DNA from: Streptomyces sp. SirexAA-E
GTDB lineage: Bacteria > Actinomycetota > Actinomycetes > Streptomycetales > Streptomycetaceae
Reading direction: 5' to 3'
NCBI RefSeq assembly: GCF_000177195.2
Contig: NC_015953.1
Coordinates: forward strand, 3,534,001-3,598,000
DNA length: 64,000 bases
The notes under the pieces were generated by a model, which saw only the letters and a list, made by a program, of their open reading frames with translations, did no database searches and was not told the DNA's origin. Shown here in pieces: positions 1-8,664 of this stretch (position 1 is its first letter; each line of letters starts with the position of its first letter). Both the position numbers and the translations under genes were made by a program.

Positions 1-1817
1 AGGATCCGGTCCAGCCGCCGGATGTCCCCGTACCGGGCCCGGTAGCCGGCCCAGTCGAGCTCGGCCAGTTCCCCGTAGCCCGCGAACTGGCTGACGACGC
101 CCCGGTGCCAGGGCACGTACAGCCGGTGCGCGATGTCGTCCCAGCGGGACAGCTCGCCGGGGTCCAGCCCGATCTGCTCGAACAGCTGGCCGCACCGGCT
201 GCCGGGCAGGTCGCGGCAGAGCTCTCCGGCCCGCGAGAGCACCCAGGCCGCCGTCACGTTGGTGTACGTGTTGTCGTCGAGGCCCGGCCTCTCGGCCCCC
301 GGGTAGCCGTCGTGGTACTCGTCGGGCCCGACCACCCCCCGGATGCGGTACCGGCCGAGCGATTCGTCCCACTCGGCGCGGTCGGCCCAGAAGCGGGCGA
401 CCTGGAGCAGCGTCTCCGCGCCGTTGCCGTACAGGTAGTCGGTGTCGCCGGTGGCCTGGCAGTACTGCCACACGTTGTAGGCGACGGCCGAGCCCACATG
501 GTGCTGGAGGTGGGAGTGGTCCGGCAGCCAGCGGCCCGAGCGGGGGTTGAGGTGGACCTGCTGCGTCTCCTCGCGGCCCTCGTCGGCGCTCTGCCACGGG
601 AACATCGCCCCCGCCCGGCCGGCCGCACGCGCCGCCCGGCAGGCCGCGGGCAGCCGGCGGTGCCGGTAGTCGAGCAACCCCCTTGACACCTCCGGGAGAT
701 GGAGGTTCAGGAAGGGCAGGACGAACAGCTCGTCCCAGAACACGTGCCCCCGGTACGCCTCACCGTGCAGTCCCCTGGCCGGGACCCCGACGTCGAGTTC
801 CGCCGTGTGCGGGGAGAGTGTCTGCAACACATGGAACAGGTGCAGCCGAAGGATGCGTCCCGGCTCGCCCGGCACCTCCAGCCGGGCCTGCTGCCACAGG
901 TCGGCCCAGGCCCGGTGGTGCGAGGCCAGCAGCGCCGGGTACGCCGGGGCCCGGCCGACCGCCAGGACCGCTGCCCGCAGCGGGCTGCCGATGGCCGGGT
1001 CGCGGGAGGTGTACAGCGCGACGGTCTTGTCGACGACGGCCGGGGACCCGGGGCCCAGCGGGAGCAGCAGGTTCTGCTGGACCGCCCTGGGCTGCTGTTC
1101 GGGCTCGGCCGGATGCTCCCCGCCGTCCGATCCCGGACCGCAGGCCGCCACGGTCCTGGCGGCCAGCGCGACCTGGATGTCCGACTCCACGGTGCGGCAC
1201 CGCAGCCACACGGTGGAGCCGTGCTCCGTGCCGGTCTCCCACCCGGTCAGATGGCGGTCGGCCAGCTCCCGGTAGCGGGCGACCCCGCGGTTGCGTACGT
1301 CGCCGTCGATGGCGGCCACCACCTCCAGCTCGCCCTCCCAGCCCTCGGCGGTGAACACCGTGTGCAGCGCCGCGAGATGGGGATCGCCCATGTGCACCAG
1401 CCGGTCCTGCTCCACGGTGAGCCGCCGGCCCAGGTCGTCCTCGTAGACGGAGCGGCGGCTCAGGGTGCCGCCACGCAGATCGAGCCACTGCCGGTGCTCG
1501 ACGAGGTAGGGGTGGTCCGGGTGCAGCCAGGGGCCGGGTGGCGCCTTCGCGGGCCGCAGGCGGTAGCGCAGCGGCAGCCAGTTCGGCAGGTTGACCATGT
1601 CCTCGTTCTCCACGTCCCTGCCCTGGACGGAGGAGACCAGCCGGTTGTAGCAGCCCGCGACATAGGTGCCGGGATAGTGCGTCTCGGCCGCGTGCGTCTC
1701 GGGCGCGGCGCCCCGGGTCGCGAAGTAGCCGTTGCCCAGCGTGCACAGCGCCTCCCGCAGACGCTCCTGCTCCGGGTCGTAGCCCTCGTACGCCCAGATC
1801 CACGCCGGACGTCCCAT
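1..1817 (-). CDS. GH65 glycoside phosphorylase, 3' end cut by window edge
   Basis: Inverting GH65 enzymes such as maltose, trehalose or kojibiose phosphorylase split an alpha-glucosyl disaccharide with phosphate to give beta-glucose 1-phosphate. The protein opens MGRPAWIWAYEGYDP and continues into the usual LGNGYFATRG stretch of the GH65 N-terminal domain. The catalytic segment GPDEYHDGYPG lies near residue 497, its Glu being the expected general acid, after HVFWDELFVLP in the alpha/alpha-barrel. About 605 residues are visible; the family is usually 750-800, so the C-terminal part lies outside the window. The ATG overlaps the stop of the upstream beta-phosphoglucomutase gene (TGATG), so the two are translationally coupled, and the partner would convert the beta-glucose 1-phosphate. 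Substrate cannot be fixed from sequence alone. Confidence 0.93.
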   Translation of the reverse strand, partial: MGRPAWIWAYEGYDPEQERLREALCTLGNGYFATRGAAPETHAAETHYPGTYVAGCYNRLVSSVQGRDVENEDMVNLPNWLPLRYRLRPAKAPPGPWLHPDHPYLVEHRQWLDLRGGTLSRRSVYEDDLGRRLTVEQDRLVHMGDPHLAALHTVFTAEGWEGELEVVAAIDGDVRNRGVARYRELADRHLTGWETGTEHGSTVWLRCRTVESDIQVALAARTVAACGPGSDGGEHPAEPEQQPRAVQQNLLLPLGPGSPAVVDKTVALYTSRDPAIGSPLRAAVLAVGRAPAYPALLASHHRAWADLWQQARLEVPGEPGRILRLHLFHVLQTLSPHTAELDVGVPARGLHGEAYRGHVFWDELFVLPFLNLHLPEVSRGLLDYRHRRLPAACRAARAAGRAGAMFPWQSADEGREETQQVHLNPRSGRWLPDHSHLQHHVGSAVAYNVWQYCQATGDTDYLYGNGAETLLQVARFWADRAEWDESLGRYRIRGVVGPDEYHDGYPGAERPGLDDNTYTNVTAAWVLSRAGELCRDLPGSRCGQLFEQIGLDPGELSRWDDIAHRLYVPWHRGVVSQFAGYGELAELDWAGYRARYGDIRRLDRI

Positions 1818-2581
1818 CAGTCGTCCTCCCCGCCGGACAGCAGGTCACCCGGGTCGCTCACGACGACGTCCGCACCGTGCCGGAGCAGATCGTCGGCGCT
1901 GCCGCTCCCCTGGGTCCGGTCCACGCCCACCACCAGGCCGAAGCCGCCCCGGCGTCCCGCCTCCACACCGGCGAGCGCGTCCTCCACGACGGCGGTGTCC
2001 CCGGGGGGTGTGCCCAGCCGCCTGGCCGCCTCGGTGAAGAGGGCGGGGTCGGGCTTCCCCGGCAGTCCCAGCCGGTGCGACTCGTTTCCGTCGACCACGG
2101 CGTCGAACAGGTCCAGCAGGCCCGCGCCGTCGAGCAGTTCGGTCGCGTGCCGGGACGAGGAGGCCGCCGCGCGGGGCATCCTTTCGTCGCGCAGTGCGTG
2201 CAGGAGGCGGACCGTGCCCGGCCATACGGCGACCGGACGGGCGTGCAGGATCCGGGTGAACTCCTCTTCCTTGCGTGCGGTGACCGCGTGGACCGTGTCC
2301 GTTCCCGGCGGGTCGTCCGGGCTGCCCGGGGGGAGGTCGATGCCGCGGGAGGCGAGGAAGGCCTCGGCGCCGTCCTGCCGGGGCAGGCCGTCCACGTGGC
2401 GCCGGTAGTCGTCCGTCTCGTCGAAGGGGCGCTGGTCCGGGTGTGTGGCCAGGCAGGCGTCGAACGCCTTCTTCCAGGCCGTCGCGTGCATCGGGGCGGA
2501 GTCGGTGATCACTCCGTCGGTGTCGAAGACGACGGCGCGTACGGATCGCAGGCCCGGTACCGGGGATGCTGCGGCTGCCAT
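1817..2581 (-). CDS. Beta-phosphoglucomutase-like HAD hydrolase
   Basis: A 254-residue HAD-superfamily protein expected to interconvert beta-glucose 1-phosphate and glucose 6-phosphate. Motif I is VFDTDGVITDS near residue 20 (nucleophile and acid Asp), motif II is the SSS of AAASSSRHATELL, the motif III Lys lies in GKPDPALF, and motif IV is VVEDALAGVEAG. The helical cap lies between motifs I and II. It is the first gene of a two-gene operon with the GH65 phosphorylase; the stop and the next start overlap by one base. The pairing supports a mutase role over a generic phosphatase. The ATG is preceded by a G-rich stretch but no textbook ribosome-binding site. Confidence 0.92.
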   Translation of the reverse strand: MAAAASPVPGLRSVRAVVFDTDGVITDSAPMHATAWKKAFDACLATHPDQRPFDETDDYRRHVDGLPRQDGAEAFLASRGIDLPPGSPDDPPGTDTVHAVTARKEEEFTRILHARPVAVWPGTVRLLHALRDERMPRAAASSSRHATELLDGAGLLDLFDAVVDGNESHRLGLPGKPDPALFTEAARRLGTPPGDTAVVEDALAGVEAGRRGGFGLVVGVDRTQGSGSADDLLRHGADVVVSDPGDLLSGGEDD

Positions 2582-2699
2582 GAGCGGACCCCCGGGGTGA
2601 AAAGTCGGAGAGTTGCTGTGCGCCCCATCATGGGGCCGCGGTGAAAAACATGGCCGGAACCAAGCGTCAGCAGTACGGCCCCGGCGGCCGAGGGCGGGG

Positions 2700-3530
<831 letters not shown>

Positions 3531-3658
3531 TTATGTGGCTTTGACGCGTCCGCAGTGGGCTCTTTCACTCGGGTGGGCGCCTCGGAGCGCGCTCGTCCGA
3601 AAGATGTCCGCAGACCGGTGGAAAGGGCGGAGGGGCGCCGCCGAATGACCGGGAACCG

Positions 3659-4393
3659 CTACTTCCGGGGAACCCGGAGCTTCGCCATCTCCTCGCGTAT
3701 CGCGGGGAGTCGGGCGTACAGGGCATCGCCGGGGCAGTTGGTCTCGAACGTGTCGCGGTGACCGGACACCACATGGAGGTGGACCGCCTGGCCGCGCTCG
3801 TACAGGCTGTCGTCGTTCGTCGACACCATCCGCACGGTGCCCCGCGGGTCGATGCCCTGCCGGAGCTTCCAGGCCCCCACCTTCGCGATCCCGTCGATGA
3901 GCGCCTGGGGCACGGGCACCCCGGGGGCGAAGTCCCCGATCGCCGCGACACCGACGCTGTGGGCGTTGAACCCCGTGGTGTGGGCGCCTCGCACGGAACG
4001 TCCGATGCCGCCGGCCCGGCCCTCGTAGATGGTCCCGCAGCGGTCGACCACGAAGTTGTACCCGATGTCGTCCCAGCCCTCGCCCCGGACGTGGTCCTCC
4101 TCCATGGCCCGGAGCATCCTGGGGACATCGGCGCAGTCGTAGTCGTTGGGGTGGCCGGTGTGGTGCACGAAGACCGCGTTCACCGCGCCCGTGTAGGTGG
4201 CGTGCTCCTTGACCAGGTCCTCGTCCGCGTGCCACTGGGCCCGGCTGACGATCGCGGGCCGCGGTGCGCCGCCCACCGTCTCCGGCCGCACGGCGGCCTG
4301 GTCGGGCCCGAGGACCTGTACCGGCGCGTCCCGGAACACCAGGAGTGCCAGCGGCACGACCGCGGCGGCCAGGGCTGTTCGGCGAAGCCACAT
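3659..4393 (-). CDS. Exported PGRP-type N-acetylmuramoyl-L-alanine amidase
   Basis: A 244-residue peptidoglycan recognition protein family member. The start at MWLRRTALAAAVV has AGGGTGG just upstream and gives a clean signal peptide or anchor (TALAAAVVPLALLVF). An upstream GTG at 4420 is less likely. The PGRP/Amidase_2 domain starts at IVSRAQWHADE. Zinc ligands are visible in AVFVHHTGH and HLHVVSGHRDTF, with the conserved Cys of TNCPGDALY, and YNFVVDRCGTIYEGRAGG is a PGRP hallmark. All metal ligands are present, so it is probably catalytic, cutting the muramyl-alanine bond. Confidence 0.92.
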   Translation of the reverse strand: MWLRRTALAAAVVPLALLVFRDAPVQVLGPDQAAVRPETVGGAPRPAIVSRAQWHADEDLVKEHATYTGAVNAVFVHHTGHPNDYDCADVPRMLRAMEEDHVRGEGWDDIGYNFVVDRCGTIYEGRAGGIGRSVRGAHTTGFNAHSVGVAAIGDFAPGVPVPQALIDGIAKVGAWKLRQGIDPRGTVRMVSTNDDSLYERGQAVHLHVVSGHRDTFETNCPGDALYARLPAIREEMAKLRVPRK

Positions 4394-4484
4394 AGGGCCA
4401 CCCTGACCGCTGACCAGCACCTTCGCAGGGGTGCGCCCGCCGATCGGGTGAAGGGACGGGCGGTCCCGGCGGGGCCCTCCGCGG

Positions 4485-5129
4485 TCAGGAGGCGGTGGCC
4501 ACGCGGTTCTCCTCCATGATGCGCTCGGGCCGGTGCGGCGAGGTGTCCAGCCGGGCCAGCACCCCGGGGACCACCGCCGTGGGAAGGATGAGTTCGAAGA
4601 GGGCGGAGATCTCGGTCACCAGCTCCGGCGGCTCGGCCATCGACTCCGTCACCAGCTGTACCCCTGTCCAGGCCCCGACGAGGAGCCGGGACGTCGCGAT
4701 GGGGTCCACGTGCGGGAGGAGCTCACCCCGCTCCTTGGCCTCGACGAGGAGCGTCGCGCCGAGGGAGATCCAGTCGGGCCACCGGGTGCCGAACAGGGAG
4801 CGCGCCCGCGGGTCGACGGAGAGGCGTATCGAGGCGCTGAGCATCGGCTCGCGGGGCAGGCGGTAGGCCAGCATCAGCGCTATGTCCACCCACTCCTGCA
4901 GTTTCAAGGCCTGCGGGAGGACCCCGTCCGAGGTCACCGCCTCCTCGAGCACCCCGCGCGCCAGTTCCTCCTTGGAGGTGAAGTGGAAGTACAGCGCACC
5001 CCGGGTCAGACCGGCCCGCTCCAGGATCGCGGCGATGGTGGCGGCGTCGTACCCGTGTTCGTCGAAAACCTCGGCGGCGGCCTCCAGGAAGATTCTGCGT
5101 GTCCGGATCGCCCGTTGCTGCCTTGCCAA
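4485..5129 (-). CDS. Gamma-butyrolactone receptor-type TetR repressor (ArpA/ScbR-like)
   Basis: A 214-residue DNA-binding receptor. The reading frame is open to 5381, but TTG at 5129, preceded by AAGGGGAGC, gives LARQQRAIRTRRIFLEAAAEVF, the exact opening of this family. The HTH is AATIAAILERAGLTRGALYFHF. The ligand domain has the family's Trp-rich stretch (GTRWPDWISL). It is divergent from the AfsA-type synthase at 5233, and an ARE-like palindrome (5169-5186) sits in the shared promoter, the arrangement seen for scbR/scbA. Inferred role: repression of itself and/or the synthase until the butyrolactone binds. Confidence 0.92.
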   Translation of the reverse strand: MARQQRAIRTRRIFLEAAAEVFDEHGYDAATIAAILERAGLTRGALYFHFTSKEELARGVLEEAVTSDGVLPQALKLQEWVDIALMLAYRLPREPMLSASIRLSVDPRARSLFGTRWPDWISLGATLLVEAKERGELLPHVDPIATSRLLVGAWTGVQLVTESMAEPPELVTEISALFELILPTAVVPGVLARLDTSPHRPERIMEENRVATAS

Positions 5130-5168
5130 ACCTGCGCTCCCCTTGATCGTGGTTGTGCGCTTCAAAAA

Positions 5169-5186
5169 ATACCGGTGAACCGGTAT
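5169..5186. promoter_or_regulatory. ARE-like palindrome between GBL receptor and synthase genes
   Basis: Perfect inverted repeat ATACCGGT-GA-ACCGGTAT in the 103-bp divergent gap, 40 bp from the receptor start and 46 bp from the afsA-like start. It matches most of the left half and the CGGT core of the autoregulatory element consensus bound by ArpA/ScbR-type receptors. Predicted operator for both promoters. Confidence 0.75.
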
Positions 5187-5232
5187 CCTACCAGCGCCCT
5201 GTCTATCGGTCTGTGTCACGTCCGGGGGGACT

Positions 5233-6165
5233 GTGTCCGAGGTTCCTGTTTTCCCGCCCGCCCCACACGCCGACGCGAGGGGCGGTGCCGTCGTCCCCAA
5301 GGAATACGCCCACCTCAGCCGTGACTCGTCGGTCCTCGTCACCGGCTGGAGCCGCCGCGAAGATGGCGTGTTCTCGCTCACCGTCCGCTGGCCGGCCTCC
5401 GACGGGGCCCTGCCCTACGACCCCCGGATACTGACCCAGACCGTCCGCCAGACCGGCCTGGTGATCGCGCACGCCGAGTACGGGGTGCCGCTCACGCACC
5501 AGACGCTGCTGCACGCCTTCGACTTCACCGTGGCCCCGGGCCTGCGCGTCTCCGGTGCAGAACCGTCTCTGCTCACCGTCGAGATCACGCTCGCGGAGCC
5601 GAAGAGACGCGGGCGTTCCGTCAGTTCGCTCGCCATGGACATCCGCATCTTCCAGGGCGAGGCCATGGTGGCGCGGGCGGACTGCGACTTCGGATGGGTG
5701 TCGCCCGCCGCCTACCGTCGGCTCCGCGGTGAACACCCGACGGCCGGCTGGAACACCTGGGAGCTGCCCGCACCGGTCGATCCCGGCACGGTCGGCCGCG
5801 CCACCGGTCACGACGTGGTCCTGGCGCCCGGAGACACGGCTCACCGCTGGCGGTTGCGCAACGACGTGCGCAACGTCCTGCTCTACGACCACCCGGTGGA
5901 CCACGTCCCCGGACTCGTCCTGATGGAGGCGGCGCATCAGGCGGCCAACGCCTTCCTGCATCCCTCCCCCTTCGAGTTGACGGCCTTCGCCAGCAGCTTC
6001 GAGCGATACGTCGAGTTCGACCGCCCCTGCTGGATCACGGCCGAGGCGGCCCCCGGCCCCGGCCGGACCACGGTACTGGTCACGGGGACGCAGGACGGTG
6101 TTCCGGTGTTCCGGGGCCGGTTGAGCGGTTCACCCACCGGCAGGCACGCGGTGCCGGATCACTGA
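5233..6165 (+). CDS. AfsA/ScbA-family gamma-butyrolactone synthase
   Basis: A 310-residue AfsA-type hotdog-fold enzyme, which in characterised homologues condenses a beta-ketoacyl chain with dihydroxyacetone phosphate, the first committed step of GBL hormone synthesis. Two AfsA repeats are visible: the first around RDSSVLVTGWSRRE...HLTHQTLLHAFDF-like residues 30-135, the second around NVLLYDHPVDHVPGLVLMEAAHQAANAF with the conserved DHVPG...EA..QA motif near residue 225. The GTG start lies just after a GGGGGGA stretch. It is divergent from the receptor gene and its 3' end overlaps the convergent SDR gene by 7 bp. Confidence 0.93.
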   Translation: MSEVPVFPPAPHADARGGAVVPKEYAHLSRDSSVLVTGWSRREDGVFSLTVRWPASDGALPYDPRILTQTVRQTGLVIAHAEYGVPLTHQTLLHAFDFTVAPGLRVSGAEPSLLTVEITLAEPKRRGRSVSSLAMDIRIFQGEAMVARADCDFGWVSPAAYRRLRGEHPTAGWNTWELPAPVDPGTVGRATGHDVVLAPGDTAHRWRLRNDVRNVLLYDHPVDHVPGLVLMEAAHQAANAFLHPSPFELTAFASSFERYVEFDRPCWITAEAAPGPGRTTVLVTGTQDGVPVFRGRLSGSPTGRHAVPDH

Positions 6166-6920
6166 TTGACGAAGCCGCCGTCCACCGGCAGGACCGTACC
6201 CGTGAGGAACGGGCAACGGTCGCTGATCAGCCAGGCGGCGGCGGCCGCGACCTCGACGGGGTCGGCCGTGCGGCCCTGCGGGGTCATGCCGTTGACCATC
6301 TCCTCCAGACCGGGGTTCCGCCCGAACCAGTCCGCCGTGATTTCGCTGCGCGTTGTCCCGGGAGCGACCGAGTTGACCCGTATGCCCTGCTTCGCGTACT
6401 CGTCGGCGGCGGCCCGGGTGAGGCCGATGACCGCGTGCTTGGCCGCGATGTAGGCCGCGGCCGCCGGTATGGCCACCAGGCCTCCCACACTGCTGTTGTT
6501 CACGATGGAACCGCCGCCGCCCGCGAGCATGGCGGCTATCTCCGGGCGTATGCAGTTCCAGACGCCCCGCACGTTGGTGTCCATGACGGCGTCGTAGACG
6601 TCGTCCCCCATGAGGTGCAGCGGAGTCCGGTCGCCGCCCAGGCCCGCGTTGTTGAACGCCCCGTCGAGGCGCCCGTAGGCGCTGACCGCGAAGTCCACCG
6701 CCCGGGCGGCGTCCTCGGCCACCGTGACGTCGCACACGACGTACGCCGCCTCGGCTCCCTTGTCCTTCAATTCGCCGACCAGTGCGGCCAGTCGGTCCTC
6801 CCGCCGCGCGGCCAGCACCACCCGCGCGCCTTCCTGCGTGAACACGCGTGCCGCCGCCGCGCCGATACCACTGCTCGCCCCGGTGATGAGGACGACTTTG
6901 CCGTTGAGGAGATCACTCAT
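6159..6920 (-). CDS. SDR-family oxidoreductase, possible butyrolactone ketoreductase
   Basis: A 253-residue classical short-chain dehydrogenase: TGASSGIG cofactor loop, NNAG, catalytic Ser in NNSSVGG and YIAAK. The C-terminus PVDGGFVNQ is standard. It lies 18 bp downstream of the second TetR gene on the same strand and is probably co-transcribed with it. Similar reductases in other GBL loci, such as BarS1, reduce the 6-keto group of the lactone; location makes that role attractive here, but the sequence alone equally fits a generic alcohol or sugar dehydrogenase. Confidence 0.9.
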   Translation of the reverse strand: MSDLLNGKVVLITGASSGIGAAAARVFTQEGARVVLAARREDRLAALVGELKDKGAEAAYVVCDVTVAEDAARAVDFAVSAYGRLDGAFNNAGLGGDRTPLHLMGDDVYDAVMDTNVRGVWNCIRPEIAAMLAGGGGSIVNNSSVGGLVAIPAAAAYIAAKHAVIGLTRAAADEYAKQGIRVNSVAPGTTRSEITADWFGRNPGLEEMVNGMTPQGRTADPVEVAAAAAWLISDRCPFLTGTVLPVDGGFVNQ

Positions 6921-6938
6921 GCGCGCAGTCTCGCAGCG

Positions 6939-7529
6939 TTATTCGGCCGGGGCCATGGCCGATATGCGCGGGAGCATGAGATTCCAGAACTGGGTGAGCG
7001 CGTACTCCGGTGACCACTCGACGTCGAACCGGCCGAGCGCCTGCGCCCCGACCACCGCCGCGGTGACGGCGGACACGGCGTCCTCGATCGGGACGTCGGG
7101 CGACAGGGCGGCCTCGTGGCGGGCCCGGGTCAGCGTCGTGCGGACCCAGCTGCGCCAGGTCCGCCACAGCGTGACGTCCCCCATCCATGTGGCGTCCGCG
7201 GCGAGGCCGAAGCCGGCCCGCAGCACCACGTCCTCGTCGAGCCGCCGGGCCAGGACGTGCGAGGTGTCCACCAAGTGACGCAGTGGCGCGGGGTGTTCGC
7301 GGGGCGGCAGGGCGATGATGTCCCCGAGCGACTGCGCAGCGGACTCCTCGACGGCGGAACCCAGCGCCTGCTTGCTGCTGAAGTGGAAGTGCAGTGCGCC
7401 GCTGCTGACCCCCGCGCCACGGCTGATCTCGGTGAGGGAGGAGAGGGCGTAGCCGCTCCGGTCGAAGGCGGTGGCGGCCGACCGGATCAGCTCCTGCCGG
7501 GTGCGTACCGCGCGGTCCTGCTTGGCCAT
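6939..7529 (-). CDS. Second GBL receptor-like TetR regulator
   Basis: A 196-residue TetR protein of the same family as the 4485-5129 receptor: MAKQDRAVRTRQELIRSAATAF, HTH SLTEISRGAGVSSGALHFHFSSKQAL, and a Trp-rich ligand domain (TWMGDVTLWRTWRSWVRT). It heads an operon with the SDR gene. A near-consensus ARE lies 90 bp upstream. Loci of this kind often carry one true receptor and one pseudo-receptor that responds to antibiotics instead of GBL; which is which cannot be told here. Confidence 0.91.
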   Translation of the reverse strand: MAKQDRAVRTRQELIRSAATAFDRSGYALSSLTEISRGAGVSSGALHFHFSSKQALGSAVEESAAQSLGDIIALPPREHPAPLRHLVDTSHVLARRLDEDVVLRAGFGLAADATWMGDVTLWRTWRSWVRTTLTRARHEAALSPDVPIEDAVSAVTAAVVGAQALGRFDVEWSPEYALTQFWNLMLPRISAMAPAE

Positions 7530-7618
7530 ACTGCCGCTCCGGTGAGTACGGGAATAAGAGGACTACAGAGGTGTCCGCCCATTTCGTCACACCGGATGGA
7601 CACTCAGAGTCACCACTC

Positions 7619-7642
7619 TAACAAACCGGATGGATTGTTTCT
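7619..7642. promoter_or_regulatory. Near-consensus autoregulatory element (ARE)
   Basis: Read on the minus strand this 24-mer agrees with the published ARE consensus (ANAWACNRRC-YNNNCGGTTTGTTT) at all but two positions, including CGGTTTGTT. Half-sites AACAA and TTGTT are inverted. It lies midway (about 90 bp each) between the second receptor gene and the oxidoreductase gene at 7733, so it can control both. Confidence 0.8.
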
Positions 7643-7721
7643 TGCGTCTTCCGGAAAATGGCCCGTACACGCTTGCGCCGTACAGAGGCACGGCCCCGGG
7701 CTCCCCCGGTGCGGGTCGCGG

Positions 7722-7727
7722 TACCGT
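7722..7727 (+). promoter_or_regulatory. Probable -10 box (TACCGT) for a leaderless transcript
   Basis: TACCGT fits TANNNT and ends 5 bp before the ATG at 7733. No ribosome-binding site is visible, so transcription probably starts at or next to the start codon. Confidence 0.45.
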
Positions 7728-7732
7728 GCGGC

Positions 7733-8641
7733 ATGCTCGCCATCCAGTTCGACCGCTTCGGCGGTCCCGAAGTGCTCCGGCCCGTCGAACTCCCCACGCC
7801 CACCGCGGGGGACGGCGAGGTGCTGCTCACCGTGGAGGCCGCCGGGGTGAACTTCGCGGACACCCACCAGGTGGACGGTTCCTACCTGGACGCCTCCGCG
7901 TTGCCGTACGTCCCGGGCAGCGAGGTCGTGGGCCGTACGCCCGACGGCCGCCGGGTGCTGGCCCGGGTCTCGCACGGTTACGCGGAGCAGGTGGCCGCCA
8001 AGGAGTCCGGGCTGGTGGACGTCCCCGAAGGTCTCGGTGCCGCCGAGGCCCTCGCCCTGCTGATGCAGGGGCTGACGGCGTGGCACCTGCTGCGCACCGC
8101 CGCACGGCTGCGCGACGGCGAGACGGTCGTCGTGCACTCCGCGGCGGGCGGTGTGGGCAGCCTCGCCGTGCAGCTGGCGCGGGAGTTCGGGGCGGGCCGG
8201 GTGCTCGCCCAGGTGTCCACCCCGGCCAAGGGACGGCTCGCCCTGGACCTCGGCGCGGACGCGGTGGCCCACTACCCGCTGGCCGAGAAGGCGGACGTCG
8301 TCCTGGACGCGGTCGGCGGCGAGCTCTTCGACCGGGCACTGGACTCGCTGGCGCCCTTCGGCCGGCTCGTGACGTACGGCAACGCCGCCCGGACCGGCTT
8401 CACCCCCGTCGACCCCGCCCGGCTGGGCCGTGTGCCCGCCTCGGTGGTCGGCTTCTGGCTGCGTCCCGCCCTGGCGGCGCCGGGCGGGGTCAGCGGCCCC
8501 CTCGGTGAGCTCTTCGGGCTGGTCGCCGCGGGGCGCCTGAAGCCCGTGACCGGGCCCGGTTACCCACTGGCCGAGGCCCGGCGCGCGCATGAGGACCTGC
8601 TGGCGCGCCGGACGGTCGGCAAGGTGGTCCTGCGGCCCTGA
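7733..8641 (+). CDS. Quinone oxidoreductase-type zinc-less alcohol dehydrogenase
   Basis: A 302-residue MDR-superfamily protein. MLAIQFDRFGGPEVLRPVELP is the family opening. The Rossmann loop is HSAAGGVGSLAVQLAREFGAG near residue 140, and the C-terminus has the usual HEDLLARRTVGKVVL. The Cys/His zinc ligands of true alcohol dehydrogenases are absent, as in NADPH:quinone reductases. The upstream in-frame ATG at 7658 is rejected because the added 25 residues are not family-like. It faces the second GBL receptor across an ARE, so hormone-responsive expression is plausible. Confidence 0.9.
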   Translation: MLAIQFDRFGGPEVLRPVELPTPTAGDGEVLLTVEAAGVNFADTHQVDGSYLDASALPYVPGSEVVGRTPDGRRVLARVSHGYAEQVAAKESGLVDVPEGLGAAEALALLMQGLTAWHLLRTAARLRDGETVVVHSAAGGVGSLAVQLAREFGAGRVLAQVSTPAKGRLALDLGADAVAHYPLAEKADVVLDAVGGELFDRALDSLAPFGRLVTYGNAARTGFTPVDPARLGRVPASVVGFWLRPALAAPGGVSGPLGELFGLVAAGRLKPVTGPGYPLAEARRAHEDLLARRTVGKVVLRP

Positions 8642-8664
8642 GACGGCCTGCGGGACGGTGTCCG

